Assembly (NCBI GenBank): GCA_028829895.1
Contig: CM054177.1
Location: 30,391,564-30,455,563, forward strand
DNA length: 64,000 bases
From: Sinotaia quadrata
Taxonomy: Eukaryota > Mollusca > Gastropoda > Architaenioglossa > Viviparidae
Direction of reading: 5' to 3'
A program made the translations under genes and the position numbers. Below the pieces are notes generated by a model. The model had not been told where the DNA came from. It ran no database searches and saw only the letters and a list, made by a program, of their open reading frames with translations. Position 1 is the first letter of the stretch. Each line of letters opens with the position of its first letter. Of the stretch, positions 47,401-58,274 are shown piece by piece.

Positions 47401-50400
47401 AAATACATAATAGACCACCCACCACATAGCAACAATAAAAAAAATGTCTGAACATTTAAGCTATGCTGTCTTAGTGGAACATTGAACAATTAGTTTTATA
47501 TCTTTAATCTGACCAGGTGCATTTGAAAATTCCAATGTATCCTAAACATTTAGATTTTCAAATGGAATTTGTGCACATGAACTTTTTTTTTACAATCTTT
47601 GCATTGTACATAAAATTATAAAGCAATCAGCATTTGCAGTAGAACCATTTGAACCCCTCCAAAAAGATCAAGTAATAAGAATTTTTTAAATAATATTATT
47701 ACCTTTTCTAAAGCTTTACTTAAAAAATCAATAGTAAATATATTTAATTTGTCTAGACATTTTGTTCTATAAAAGAAATTAGAAAACAGTTATCAATAAC
47801 TTTGCACTGTACCCTAAGAGCAAGTGTTAGTTCAAATGTACATATGACCTTTTTATAATCATATTGTTTGTAATGATATAAGAAAATGGACGCAAATAAC
47901 TTTTGTGGAAAAACCACTTGAAACTCCCCACAAAGGACATAGTAAATGAAATTATAAATACCCATTTTGTGAAAAATAATATATTTTATTACTTTTTTTT
48001 AAAGCTTTCATTAAGAAACCAATAGAAAAAATAATTGATTTTATAGGCATTCTGTTCCATAAAAAATTAGAAAACTATTATAAATAACTTAAATTACCCA
48101 GACGAAACAAGAGCAACATGAACTCTGAACTGGATCCATGCCTCCTGCCATCATATACCGGTTTCCACTGGTTGTATCAGGCCCAGACTGGATAGTGCAG
48201 TATGTGTACTGTGAAAATGAGTTCCTTGATCCTGGAGTTTGCCTTTGGCCATGGTGCTCACAATTATACATATCCTCAGATGCTAAGTTGTATACTATTG
48301 GGTTCTGTCTGCATGAGAAATCTAAAATATTTTTTAAAAAGATTTACACATGAAAATATTGGAATAAGAGGTTTTTAAAAAAGATCTCTTTGGTCATTTA
48401 GACTGAAATAAAGTGAAGAGAGAGAAAGATTAAGTAAACATAAAAATTAACAAAAAATACACTGTAATATTTTATGATATTTCATATGTAAAAGTAACAT
48501 CCATAAATAGTGCTCTCCCTTTACAATACTATCACTATGTTTTACTCTTGGCTAAAACAAGGAAATTTTTTTTTTTTTAAATTTTAAAAGTGGAAGATAT
48601 CACTGCATTGCAGCAATACATTATTTTCCCCTGTATTTGGAAGAGACTAAAAACTGTGATATATATGCATAATAGTAGTACGATACACTAGAAAGGAAAA
48701 TAATCCATAATGTACTGTGAAATATGTGTAGCCCGTGTTAGCTTAGGTATTTGTGTCATCGTGTATGTATGTGTATAGTCGCATCCCCACGCGTGCAGCA
48801 AAGTAGGTCATCGGCCGCTAGTGTGAATCACCGGTGAGTGCGTGCTTTTATTGTTTATGACCACTCCCTTTGTTTTAAAGCACGCGCTATATTAGCGCTA
48901 GCTGTGTTAGAGTACGTGTTTTTATTATCATATATTGTTTTAGGTAGTTAGTGAGTGAAGTTGATATTTATATAGTTAGAAAGGAAATAGTTTATATTTT
49001 TAGTTGATGTATTTTTGTATGATGTATAATGTTATTGTATTTGTGTATTTTGCAATTTATGTGTGTGTGAATGCTTTTTCTGAAGCCCGCCAACACAGAT
49101 TTTATTTTATTAAAGGTTTAATTCTTTAGATTATATATATGAAAAGATCTGTATATTAAAGTATAATTATAGTAGTTTTATTGTATATTTGAATTATTAT
49201 GAAATTGTTAGGCATATAGCTATAATTAATAGTGGAAAGCAAGTAAAGAAACACAAAAGTTATTTTTAGAAGCTTTTTCACACTAGATTTTCATTTTCAT
49301 AACCCGTGGGCTTCGGGGAGGCCCGCTCCCATAAGATATAATGAGCGTGTGTGGTTTGAGTGAGCACCTACAATTAGAGTCCCCTAGAGTCTGGGCATTG
49401 GTAGCAGAACTATTTTGAGTGTCTGCCTCTGAGTCGTCCTTGGTCGTCTGTTGGCGGTGTGCCGTTGAAATAAAGATCCTATGAAAATGTAAAACACGTG
49501 TTGCGTGTTCTGCCTCTCTCTCCTGCTGTGGCTGCCGTAGCGGTATTGTCTGCTTGTCTGTCTTATCATCATCGTCATCGTTCATCCAGTCATCTCCTCG
49601 CATCCTAGTGTGACCCATATGACGAACAAATACAACAACCACACTCGACTCGATCATCCAATCCATTCACAACAAAATTGGCGCTGCGAGCAGGATGGGC
49701 CCAAAGGGTGCGAGGAATGGCTAAACAACATTTTCTGGCTGGACAGACGGACGGCAGCCATTAACATCATAGCAGAGAGGGACGGCAGTGGCAGCCGACA
49801 TGGCCCTGACAGCACACCGCATGGCACTAACAACACGCCGACGACCATCCATCGCGGCACGACGGACGCCAACTTCATGGCAGAGAGGGACGGCAGAGGA
49901 TGCTGACATGGCCGTGACAGCACACCGCATGGCACTGACAACACGCCGACGACCATCCATCGCGGCATGACGGACGCCAACTTCATGGCAGAGAGGGACG
50001 GCAGAGGCAGCCGACATGGCCGTGACAGCACACCGCATGGCGCTAACAACGCGCTGACGACCATCCTTCGTGGCATGACGGACGCCAGATATCACCAACA
50101 GCAGCAAAAAAAAACGGTCAGGACAAGCTAAAGACGTATTTTTCACTCAACTACATAAATCACAAACTTTGTGCCCTTTGTTAAAAAGGTATGGACGGTA
50201 TTAGACATTTTTTTTAGAAAGAAGAAGAATGGAACAACAAAAAAATGTGTCACAAACATTTGCTTTATTTGAAAGACACAAAGTGACTTTTTTAGTGCTA
50301 GTACTTAGTGTAGATTTTAAATTTTAATTGTGTGTTTATGTGATTATTTTAGTTAGGCTAAAATGTGCAGCATTACGAATTTGGATTGTTGGATATGATT

Positions 50401-53400
50401 TTATTTTTTTTAAAAAAAAGAAAGAATATATAGATATTTAGATTTTTTTATTGAAATTGTGCTAAATTTGGGCGTGCATTTATTTTGTTATGTGATGTTA
50501 TTGTATAGGTAGTGGGATGTAAGTTTTGTGGCAATACCTATTTTGTTAAGTAAGAATTTATGTCCCGTGTGGTAATATAGTTTGTAGTTGTATCTTTGTT
50601 TTAGAGTTTCGCTGGGTTAGGAATTTGGAATTCCTTGGCTAGCCCTAGTTCATCACTGAGGTTTGGCAAAAGATAGTTTGCATCCTAGTGAGTGGTCTAT
50701 GTGTTGCTAGCTTTAGTCAGGTCACTGTGGACGCTGGCGGGAAATCGTTTCTTTTGTTACGTGTTGTCTCGTCTGATTAGATGTGTAGCAAATATTTGTT
50801 TATTTATATTGTGTATTTGTAAGTAAGAGCGAGTGGGCTGAGATGGGTGCACATGTGATGTTAAGTCCCTTTTGTTTGTTGAATGTAGTATGATGATGTA
50901 ATTAGAGTAGTGTTATAGGAAACCTACGTGTACTGGAGCCAGGGTGCTCAGAAGGTATTTATTTTGGTTACTTCTTTGGTTCTTTTTTTTTGACAGCTGA
51001 TATGCTGCAGTTTTGTTTAAATATTGCTCTCAAGGTAGGTGCACAAGAGGGGAGGAGCTTAAAAGCACCCTGCTTGTCTGCACTGGCGTCAAGTACACCC
51101 CTTGAGGTTTGCAATATAGGTTTTAAAGGAGCAGGAGGAAGCTCCAGGAAAGTTTTGGTGAGTTGACAGCTGTGATGCTGTATTGATTTTGTGAGTATTA
51201 TACATTGCTTCTAGAGGTTATGTAGCAGTGAGGGGAGGAGCTTAAAAGCAACCCCATTGTTCTACATTGTGCGAAAAGCAACTCTGGTTTAGCAGATGTG
51301 AGTCTCGGTAGTGGTACTAAACATTGGATAGACAGAATTCAAAAGTAACCATAGAACAGTTCTTGTATTTAAAGGTTTCCATTTGAGATTGTTAAAATAG
51401 TACAACTTTAGTATGTTTAGTGATTTGTTTGTTGACTTTTTGGTGTGCTAGACCTTTGAATCATGGAGGACCATGATTATTTTTAGTAGGGGGGAATAAT
51501 GTAGCCCGTGTTAGCTTAGGTATTTGTGTCATCGTGTATGTATGTGTATAGTCGCATCCCCACGCGTGCAGCAAAGTAGGTCATCGGCCGCTAGTGTGAA
51601 TCACCGGTGAGTGCGTGCTTTTATTGTTTATGACCACTCCCTTTGTTTTAAAGCACGCGCTATATTAGCGCTAGCTGTGTTAGAGTACGTGTTTTTATTA
51701 TCATATATTGTTTTAGGTAGTTAGTGAGTGAAGTTGATATTTATATAGTTAGAAAGGAAATAGTTTATATTTTTAGTTGATGTATTTTTGTATGATGTAT
51801 AATGTTATTGTATTTGTGTATTTTGCAATTTATGTGTGTGTGAATGCTTTTTCTGAAGCCCGCCAACACAGATTTTATTTTATTAAAGGTTTAATTCTTT
51901 AGATTATATATATGAAAAGATCTGTATATTAAAGTATAATTATAGTAGTTTTATTGTATATTTGAATTATTATGAAATTGTTAGGCATATAGCTATAATT
52001 AATAGTGGAAAGCAAGTAAAGAAACACAAAAGTTATTTTTAGAAGCTTTTTCACACTAGATTTTCATTTTCATAACCCGTGGGCTTCGGGGAGGCCCGCT
52101 CCCATAAGATATAATGAGCGTGTGTGGTTTGAGTGAGCACCTACAATTAGAGTCCCCTAGAGTCTGGGCATTGGTAGCAGAACTATTTTGAGTGTCTGCC
52201 TCTGAGTCGTCCTTGGTCGTCTGTTGGCGGTGTGCCGTTGAAATAAAGATCCTATGAAAATGTAAAACACGTGTTGCGTGTTCTGCCTCTCTCTCCTGCT
52301 GTGGCTGCCGTAGCGGTATTGTCTGCTTGTCTGTCTTATCATCATCGTCATCGTTCATCCAGTCATCTCCTCGCATCCTAGTGTGACCCATATGACGAAC
52401 AAATACAACAACCACATCCGATCCATTCCATCTCCACAACATATGTTTGAGTTATTTTGATGTACAATTATGTTTACAACTAAAAAATAAAAATTACTGT
52501 ATCCAATCATATCACCATTTGGTTTAAATCTACACTTACTCATGGGATATACTCCTTTAGATCAAAACTTGGTGTCAGGAAGTTCCGATAATATCATGAA
52601 AAATGAGATAAGTCTGTTTCATCATGAAGACTAGGAAACAATTGTGTATATTCCCACAAATAAAATGATTGATGTAATATTTTGTTTATAATATTAGGAT
52701 AGTAGATTTATAAAGGAAGTAACCAAATATGTAGACACAAAGTGAGTCATATTCTTTATGCTCAAAATGGTAGAATAAACATCTGCTAACAGTTGATAAA
52801 ATGTTCTATCAAGAACACTCATTTAAACACATTCCTTCAGAAGAAAACAGAATATAGCCATACACTTCTGCAAATATAAAAGCAGAGCTTCTAGTCATCA
52901 ACTCAAATTAAATAATTCTATAAAAATAGTAACAGCCAAATATAAAATTGTACCAAAAAAATGGAGTAGTGAGAAAAATCTTATCAATAAAATAACAGCC
53001 CATTAGACATAAAATGAATAAAAATAAAAGGCTATGGGAAGAGGTACCTTCTAGCAACAGTAATATTAACAGTCTGAATACTTACAACTTGAACACAAGC
53101 AACAGTAACAGTCTGAATACCTATAAGTGGGACACAAGCAACACTAATATTATTAACAGTCTGAATGCCTACAACTCGAACACAAGCAACAATAACAGTC
53201 TGAATACCTACAACTCGAACACAAGCAACAGTAACATTAACAGTTTGAATACCCGCTACAGGAACATAACAAAAGTTACACTGACATCCAAACAAATCGA
53301 ATCAAATGCAAAGTTTTTATGAGGTCAAACAAAAAGGTGGTCAGTCTGATTCTCATTAAAACATACATACATACAGATAACCAGGGGTGATCAGCTTTAA

Positions 53401-56400
53401 AGTACAAGCACTCAATGTTTATTAATTTGATTTTCATACTTTCAATTGAGCACATGTACAGTATGCTAAAGAAATAAACTTTATCTGTGTCTTGGATCTC
53501 ATTTTACTGCCACCATGCTGTGACTTGAACATTCTCAAATAATCTTCATCTGTAGAAAATTATACATTATGTATTATAACTTGATGCTACCATAGCCTAG
53601 CCAAGTTATAAAAATAGGTACTGTAATATATGCCCTATATATCCAAATTTTCCAGCAACTTGCTCCCTTAAACCAAAGGATAAATAATTAAGGGGAGGCT
53701 ATCCCTATTACCATCTCTCGCTCACACATACACTTTTTTTCTAATCTGGAACACTTTTTAAAATAGTTTTCTGACAAAAATCTCAAGACAATAGTTATTA
53801 ATTGCAATGATTAAACTTGTCAACTGATTAAAAACTTATCTGGAAAAACTTCTAAATATAGCTTTCTGAAATGATCTTTGATTAAACTAATTCAAGTTTG
53901 TAAAAAAAAACTTAAAATTCAAGACTTTTTACTTACTTTAATTTGTAAACATAAAAAAGTTGTTTGGGTTAAAAACTGGCATTTGTTTTACAACCTAATA
54001 TTTACACCCTTACATAACTGCAGTATCAAACAGATAAAAAGCTATGTGATAGTGTATTATCAATATAAACAAATCCATACATTTGAAAATATAAAACACT
54101 CAGGAATATGACTGAAAATTCATTTTAAAAATCAAATAAAAATGATAGTGAAATGGCTTTCAATAATGATTTTCAACCCTGTTTACAGACAAATATGGCA
54201 AAAAAATTTTGAGGTGTTTGCATTAAGTCACAGAAAAAGCACTATGCCCCATGTAGGGTTAGTGATCCCATTAAGGGTTACTGGTCTCATAAAAAGTTAC
54301 TGACCACATATAAGGTTTACTAATCTCAGAAAGGGTTACTGATCCCAGAAAGGTTTACTGATCCCATAAAAGGTTACTGATCTCATAAAGGGTTACTGGT
54401 CTCATAAAGGATTTCTGACCCCATCAAGGGTTACTGATTACATAAAGAATTACTGACCTTGTATACTAACCCATAAAGTTTACTGATCCACAAAGGGTTA
54501 CTGATCTCATAAAAGGTTACTAATCCCATATAGGGTTACTTATCTCCTAAAGGGTTATTGATTACATAAAGAGTTACTGACCTTGTATACTGATCTCATA
54601 AAAGTTTACTGATCCAAAAGGTTACTGATCTCATAAAGGTTGCTGATCCTATAGAGTGCTACTTATCTCATAAAGGGTTACTGGTTGCATAAAGGGCTAC
54701 TGATTACATAAAGAGTTACTGACCTTGTATATTGACCCTATAAACATTTACTGATCCACAAAAGTTTACTGATCCCATAAAGAGTTACTGATCCCATAAA
54801 GGGTTACTGATCTCATAAAGAGTTACTGACCCCATCAAGGGTCACTGATTACATAAAGAGTTACTGACCTTGTATAGTAACCCCATAAAAGTTTACTGAT
54901 CCACAAAGGGTTACTGATCTCAGAAAAGGTTACTGATCCCATATAAGGTTACTTATCTTATAAAGGATTACTGGTCTCATAAAGGATTACTGACATCATC
55001 AAGGGTTCTGATTACATAAAAGGTTACTGACCTTGTAAATGGTGACTGATCCCATAAAGGGTTACTGACCCTACAAAGGGTTACTGATGAGGGTTTTCAT
55101 TGAATTTTTCACAAATTTCTCATAACTTTATAATCAGCATTATTTCAGACTACGCTTATGTAGTACCTGTGTGCTGAGAAGAAGAAACTTGTAGTGAAGA
55201 GGGAGTGTAGGAATAGAAGGTATCACTTGAACTGGAAACAGTGCCGATGCATGCATCAGGTCTAGAGTCAGTGCCACTGATTTCTCTGGAATATCCTATT
55301 CCATAAGTCACCTCTTCATATGATGGAGGAGGGATATCTATCTGTATTCCTGCATAAAATTAATTTCAATTTTAATATTTAAAAAAATATTCTCTTATCT
55401 AAGTGGCAAATTAAACAAACTGCTTATCAATGAACAACAGAAAAACACTTTACCTGAAAATTAAAAGTGAATTATTAATAATTATTAATATTCTGATATT
55501 ATTTAATGTATTGTTAGAAGGTGTCAAAATATTGTGGGATTTCTAGATAAGAACAAATCAAGTGATTCTTCATGAAGATCAGACATTGTAGTTCTCAATA
55601 AGTCTAACAGAACAGCAACAACCATCGATGTCCTTTTTCCAAGTGACAAAAACATTACAACAAAAGAAATAGGAAAAATACCAGGTTCTGAGTATGACAA
55701 ATATTTCTACCCCTTCCTATATTTGTCACCTGTTCTTTTATATTTATTATCCATATCTGAATTTGTATTTATGAAATACTTTTTTGTGATAATTGTGGAG
55801 CATTTGCTCATGTTGCCAACATTCATATGATATGTTTTAAGTAGACATTGTGCATTGCACATTGAGTACATACAGAAATGTGAAAAATAACAGGATCATC
55901 CTGAATTATTAGATTAGTGGGGATGCAGTCTTGGTAAGTAACACAAGGTGGCAGGCCCTTATACTTTGAGGTCATAATTAATGTCAGTCAATAAATGTGT
56001 TTTATTCAAACTGATAATCATAAAACAAAAATAAAATACATTTACAATAATAACTGACTGCACAAAAAACAAAATGATTTTTCACTCAAAGAGATAAAGA
56101 AAACCAAAAGGAGAAATAACATTATGAAAACCTAGAATAAGTTTACACTTATAGAAAGACATGAAACTGACTAATACAACAAACAAAACAAGTTTTCCTA
56201 TTGAATAAAGAAATTATCTGACTATTAACTGTATTATTATAAATTCACTATTGTAGTAATATTAAACTCATGTATATAATTTCGTACTTTTACAAGTTTT
56301 AAATAAATAAACTTTAAATTGAATATTTTCCTTTTATAATTTATTTTTTAGTAGAAGATATAAATTGCTTCCAAAACTATAAATTGTGCCAAAAGATTAT

Positions 56401-56809
56401 AATACATCAATAAATGTATCAGTCTCTACATCAACAAAGACTTTTTGCAGTGTCTTAATTACAGTATTGTCTAGTCTTTTTGCAGTATCTTAATTACAGT
56501 ATTGTCTAGTCTTTTTGCAGTGTCTTAATTACAGTATTGTCTAGTCTTTTTTGCAGTATCTTAATTACAGTATCATTTAGTAATTTTTCAGTGTCTATCT
56601 AATCTTCTTTTTCCTTTCTTCTTCAGTATCATAATTACAGTGTAAGTTGGTCCTTTATGCAGTGATTTAATCAAGTTTATTCATAAAACTTATCTTACCC
56701 AGTGTATTATTTTACTATTAACTACGTAATTATGTGATGACATCGTATACCACGGATCATGCCCAATGTATTATTTTAATATTAATGATTAGTGCATACC
56801 ATGAGACAT
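41286..56809 (-). CDS. Small PPxY-containing, C-terminally anchored membrane protein (unrecognised)
   Basis: Exons on the - strand: 56800-56809 (ATG TCT CAT G), 55167-55349, 48098-48321 and 41286-41417. GT-AG borders and phases agree; total 549 nt, 182 residues. I do not recognise the protein. Visible parts: MSHGIQIDIPPPSYEEV with a PPSY motif at 11-14 (family knowledge: PPxY binds WW domains, e.g. of NEDD4-type ubiquitin ligases); a Ser/Thr/Tyr-rich polar middle; a Cys cluster at 133, 134 and 136 just before a 26-residue hydrophobic helix at about 150-175; and a short RPTPEL tail. There is no signal peptide, so an N-cytosolic, tail-anchored-like topology with possible palmitoylation is inferred. 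The first exon is inferred from phase and context and is less certain. A LTR retrotransposon sits in the 48322-55166 intron. Confidence 0.7.
41440..42470. repeat. Long minisatellite in intron 3 of the PPxY gene
   Basis: About twenty diverged units of CTACAACTACAGTAAAACT, CTAATTCACTACATCATCTA and AAACCACAGTAAAACT. It begins right beside the terminal exon's acceptor. Confidence 0.9.
42780..43505. repeat. Minisatellite, about 72-bp unit
   Basis: About nine copies of AATAACATTCACATCTTGTC, CACTTTAAAGCATGAGAAAA and CAATGAGGCCTTATGAGG; the middle copies are nearly identical. Confidence 0.9.
43505..44640. other. Intronic AT-rich DNA with degenerate repeats
   Basis: Loose copies of GATATGATCAAAGACAA and CATGCTAC occur at 43730-44210. 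The GC-richer segment 44240-44630 resembles an old transposon by its contrast in composition, but I cannot classify it. Confidence 0.35.
44640..45340 (-). mobile_element. Unclassified dispersed repeat, copy 2 (inverted), with LINE-like 3' end
   Basis: The reverse complement matches 27000-27650 over most of its length. At its 3' side (44675-44765) the reverse complement GGGAGGAAGGCTCC, ACTGAGAACATCAAGAAGAT and CATGTGGAGCAAAGAAG closely matches the 3' end of the LINE at about 37915-38010. So this copy probably keeps a 3' end that copy 1 lost, or two elements abut. Confidence 0.72.
45340..45980. other. Intronic AT-rich DNA
   Basis: PPxY-gene intron. No element recognised apart from fragments of the GATATGATCAAAGACAA repeat at 45500-45600. 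Confidence 0.35.
45980..46160. repeat. Minisatellite, about 59-bp unit
   Basis: Three copies of TTTATCTGTGATAAATGTTT and ACATCTGGTGTTTCAC; the + strand open frame is an artefact. Confidence 0.9.
46650..47290. repeat. Minisatellite, about 36-bp unit
   Basis: About seventeen diverged units of AATTAGCTCTGACCCCTA and CACTTTCAAGATAAAAGT. Confidence 0.88.
47290..48097. other. Intronic AT-rich DNA
   Basis: Two loosely similar halves (47560-47780 and 47840-48090) share CTTTTTTTTA-type runs, AAAGCTTT and TTCTGTTCCATAAAA/TTTTGTTCTATAAAA. This suggests an old duplication of about 300 bp beside exon 3. Confidence 0.45.
48098..48321 (-). CDS. PPxY gene, exon 3
   Basis: Acceptor ATATTTTAG and donor GTAATT. 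Encodes FSCRQNPIVYNLASEDMYNC, SRNSFSQYTYCTIQSGPDTT and QSSCCSCFVW. Phase 1 in and 0 out, fitting both neighbours. A downstream CATGCAG acceptor would break the frame. Confidence 0.75.
48727..49673 (+). repeat. 5' LTR
   Basis: Starts TGTAGCCCG. The part shared exactly with the other LTR ends at about 49643 (AACAACCACA). The next 30 bp, ending CATTCACAAC before AAAATTGGCGC, differ in detail from the other LTR. Confidence 0.9.
49754..50085 (+). repeat. Three-copy 108-bp repeat in the LTR element leader
   Basis: Units with GACAGCACACCGCATGGC, ACGACCATCCATCGCGGCA and CAACTTCATGGCAGAGAGGG at 108-bp spacing (49811, 49919, 50027). GC-rich, unlike the surroundings. 108 is a multiple of three, so several frames stay open on both strands, but no known protein is encoded. 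Confidence 0.9.
51500..52440 (+). repeat. 3' LTR
   Basis: Second LTR copy, directly after the polypurine tract and before the ATATG duplication. It ends CTCCACAAC. Confidence 0.9.
52446..53040. other. Intronic AT-rich DNA
   Basis: No element recognised; part of the PPxY-gene intron. Confidence 0.35.
53040..53270. repeat. Minisatellite, about 39-bp unit
   Basis: About six copies of CAGTCTGAATACCTACAACT, CGAACACAAGCAACA. Both strands are open across it, as expected for a multiple-of-three repeat; not taken as a gene. Confidence 0.88.
53434..53549 (-). CDS. Possible alternative terminal exon of the PPxY gene
   Basis: After acceptor TTTTCTACAG, the same phase as exon 3, the - strand reads EDYLRMFKSQHGGSKMRSK and continues to QLKV and TGA (53436-53434). 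AATAAA follows about ten bases later (53423-53418). Used as a last exon it would give about 102 residues without the membrane helix. A donor-like GTAAAA at 53507 could instead make a 42-nt in-frame cassette. Confidence 0.4.
54240..55100. repeat. Minisatellite, about 19-20 bp unit with higher-order structure
   Basis: About forty units such as AAAGGGTTACTGATCTCAT. A longer pattern of roughly 140-160 bp containing AAAGAGTTACTGACCTTGTA is repeated four to five times within it. It ends just 65 bp from exon 2 of the PPxY gene. Confidence 0.9.
55167..55349 (-). CDS. PPxY gene, exon 2 (PPxY motif)
   Basis: Acceptor TTTATGCAG and donor CACACAG/GTACTA. Encodes IQIDIPPPSYEEVTYGIGYS and SSSDTFYSYTPSSLQVSSSQ. 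Reading past the donor meets a stop within three codons. Confidence 0.8.
55560..55690 (+). mobile_element. Short LINE fragment related to 17830-19015
   Basis: GAAGATCAGACATTGTAGTT and CAATAAGTCTAACAGAACAG followed by CATCGATGTC and CCAAGTGACAAAAACAT match 18637-18720, the same ORF2 C-terminal region. Only about 130 bp remain. Confidence 0.75.
55700..56435. other. AT-rich first intron of the PPxY gene
   Basis: No exon or element recognised. Confidence 0.35.
56435..56600. repeat. Minisatellite, about 37-bp unit
   Basis: Four copies of GTCTTAATTACAGTATTGTC and TAGTCTTTTTGCA. Confidence 0.88.
56800..56809 (-). CDS. PPxY gene, first coding exon (end of 5' UTR exon)
   Basis: The sequence AACATGTCTCATG is followed by donor GTATGC. 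Its 10 coding nt end in phase 1 and join GA of exon 2 to read MSHGIQ. Chosen because it alone fits phase and position; no transcript evidence. Confidence 0.55.
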
Positions 56810-58250
56810 GTTGGCCTGTATTCAACTTCAGGGCTGATGCCAGACTTCAATGTCCACGACTTCATTCACCATCACAGTGAATATACAGGAGTTTGCAGTG
56901 GCATTAAAGATCTTTATTAGTAATGTAGCAGACGACGTCTTTCGCATAGTCCTAATCTAAAAATAACTGTGCTAGCTGCGTCTCTCGGATAAACCCACGA
57001 ACTTATTATACCTGACAAAAGTAAGAAGTTATCGAAGTTAAAATACTTTCTTCGAGGTGCTGTAAATAATTTAAAAGCACAACTATCAAAACTTTTTTAT
57101 AATATTGTCCCAGACGTCATAAAGTTGACAGAAAAGGAACACGAATTCACTAACACCTGTAACAGTTTTACCCAGTTCGTATAACATCTCGAGGCTTCCC
57201 ATCAATCATTTGCAGGCATTCTGTCAAACTAGTTGTTTTCTTTATCAAAATCTCAAGGGGCCATGAAGCAAACATGGCTAGCTAACATCTACTCCGTTTA
57301 GCTTTTAATGTGAAAGTACTTTAGTGTACATCACTATATATAATAATGTTCAGATATAATAATACTCAGTCACTAGAAATGTAATTGCGGCTCGATGAGG
57401 TGGGTGGGGGTGGCTTGGCACATGTTTAGGCCTACAATGTTTGGTTTGTTGTTGTCCCCCTCTCAATATCACTCTTAACCTTGTAAGTTCATTCAAGACT
57501 GACTTTCAACAGCTTTTATATTATTGTTTTAGTTCACGCTCATCGACTGATGACGGCTTTCATTGTTGCTAAGTCATTTTTTTCATCCTTTTTCATCCTT
57601 TTTCATCATCAGGGTGTTCTAGCTGCACTCGGCAGTCAGCCAGTTGGCGCGACGTCACTGACCGAGTTACTCGCTGATATGCAATTATTTGTTAATAACC
57701 TAATTCAGCTTGTGAGTGGGCACTAATAGAGTTTAGCACACTTTTACTCAAATAAATTCTGCACGGAACTTGTTTAGCGATATTGTTATTAAATGGACAA
57801 GTGACTCTTGCTATTCCTAAGCAATTTTAACAACGCACTCGGCATATTCTTTTAAAACCTGTTTAATTTTTGTTATTGTCATTGCTTTTTGGAGGGTGGG
57901 AAGGAGCTGCAAGCAAAAGTGGTGGGGTGTGACAATGGTGGGTGGGGGACAAAAATGTCTTAAAACAATATTATTTATGACATACATTGGGACTGAGAAC
58001 TGACTCGTTATCATATTTTATTCATGTTCACAGAAGTCGTGTATGCTCTGCTCTAGATACCAGTGTTTGGATGGATCGAGTCCAACTTCCTACTTGAGAA
58101 TATAACTATTAATAAACACAAACATTCACATGCACGCTAACACACACTCAGAGGGGGAGAGAGAAATGGTCTTACTGTCTGTTTTGCCAAAAGCAAACGT
58201 CTGCACGGTTTCCATATTAACTCTCACGCGACATTTCAAGCCCTGGGGCC
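56810..58250 (-). promoter_or_regulatory. Probable 5' UTR and promoter region of the PPxY gene
   Basis: Upstream of the inferred start codon. Less repetitive and richer in CpG-containing words than its surroundings (ACGACGTC at 56932, GCGCGACGTCACTG at about 57647). ACGTCA is a CRE-like core. No TATA box can be assigned with confidence. Confidence 0.3.
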
Positions 58251-58274
58251 TACTCAAGGTAGCAGAAAGAACAG

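Larger units (their letters stand above)
48727..52440 (+). mobile_element. Non-autonomous LTR retrotransposon, recent insertion
   Basis: Two direct LTRs begin TGTAGCCCGTGTTAG at 48727 and 51500, a constant offset of 2773 bp, and look identical for over 900 bp. The flanking 5-bp duplication is ATATG (48722-48726 and 52441-52445). A primer-binding-like site TGGCGCTGCGAGCAGGAT lies at 49679-49696. The polypurine tract AGTAGGGGGGAATAA lies directly before the second LTR (51485-51499). The inner region of about 1.8 kb has no gag or pol, so it depends on proteins from another element. The orientation is +, opposite to the host PPxY gene. Confidence 0.92.

Noticed and set aside
48098..48308. Use of the CATGCAG acceptor for PPxY exon 3
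   Set aside because: It leaves a phase incompatible with exon 2; the ATTTTAG acceptor 13 bp upstream restores the frame.
49283..50146. Overlapping open frames of 127-141 codons in the LTR and leader
   Set aside because: They lie in LTR sequence (the same frame recurs in the 3' LTR) or in the 108-bp repeat; no gag or pol similarity.
53014..53322. Asn/Ser-rich open frame on the + strand and Val-rich frame on the - strand
   Set aside because: Both cover the same 39-bp minisatellite and have no independent support.
57190..57290. Possible coding first exon on the - strand (MFASWPLEILIKKTT...)
   Set aside because: The available donor leaves phase 2, which does not join exon 2 of the PPxY gene; the small exon at 56800-56809 fits instead.
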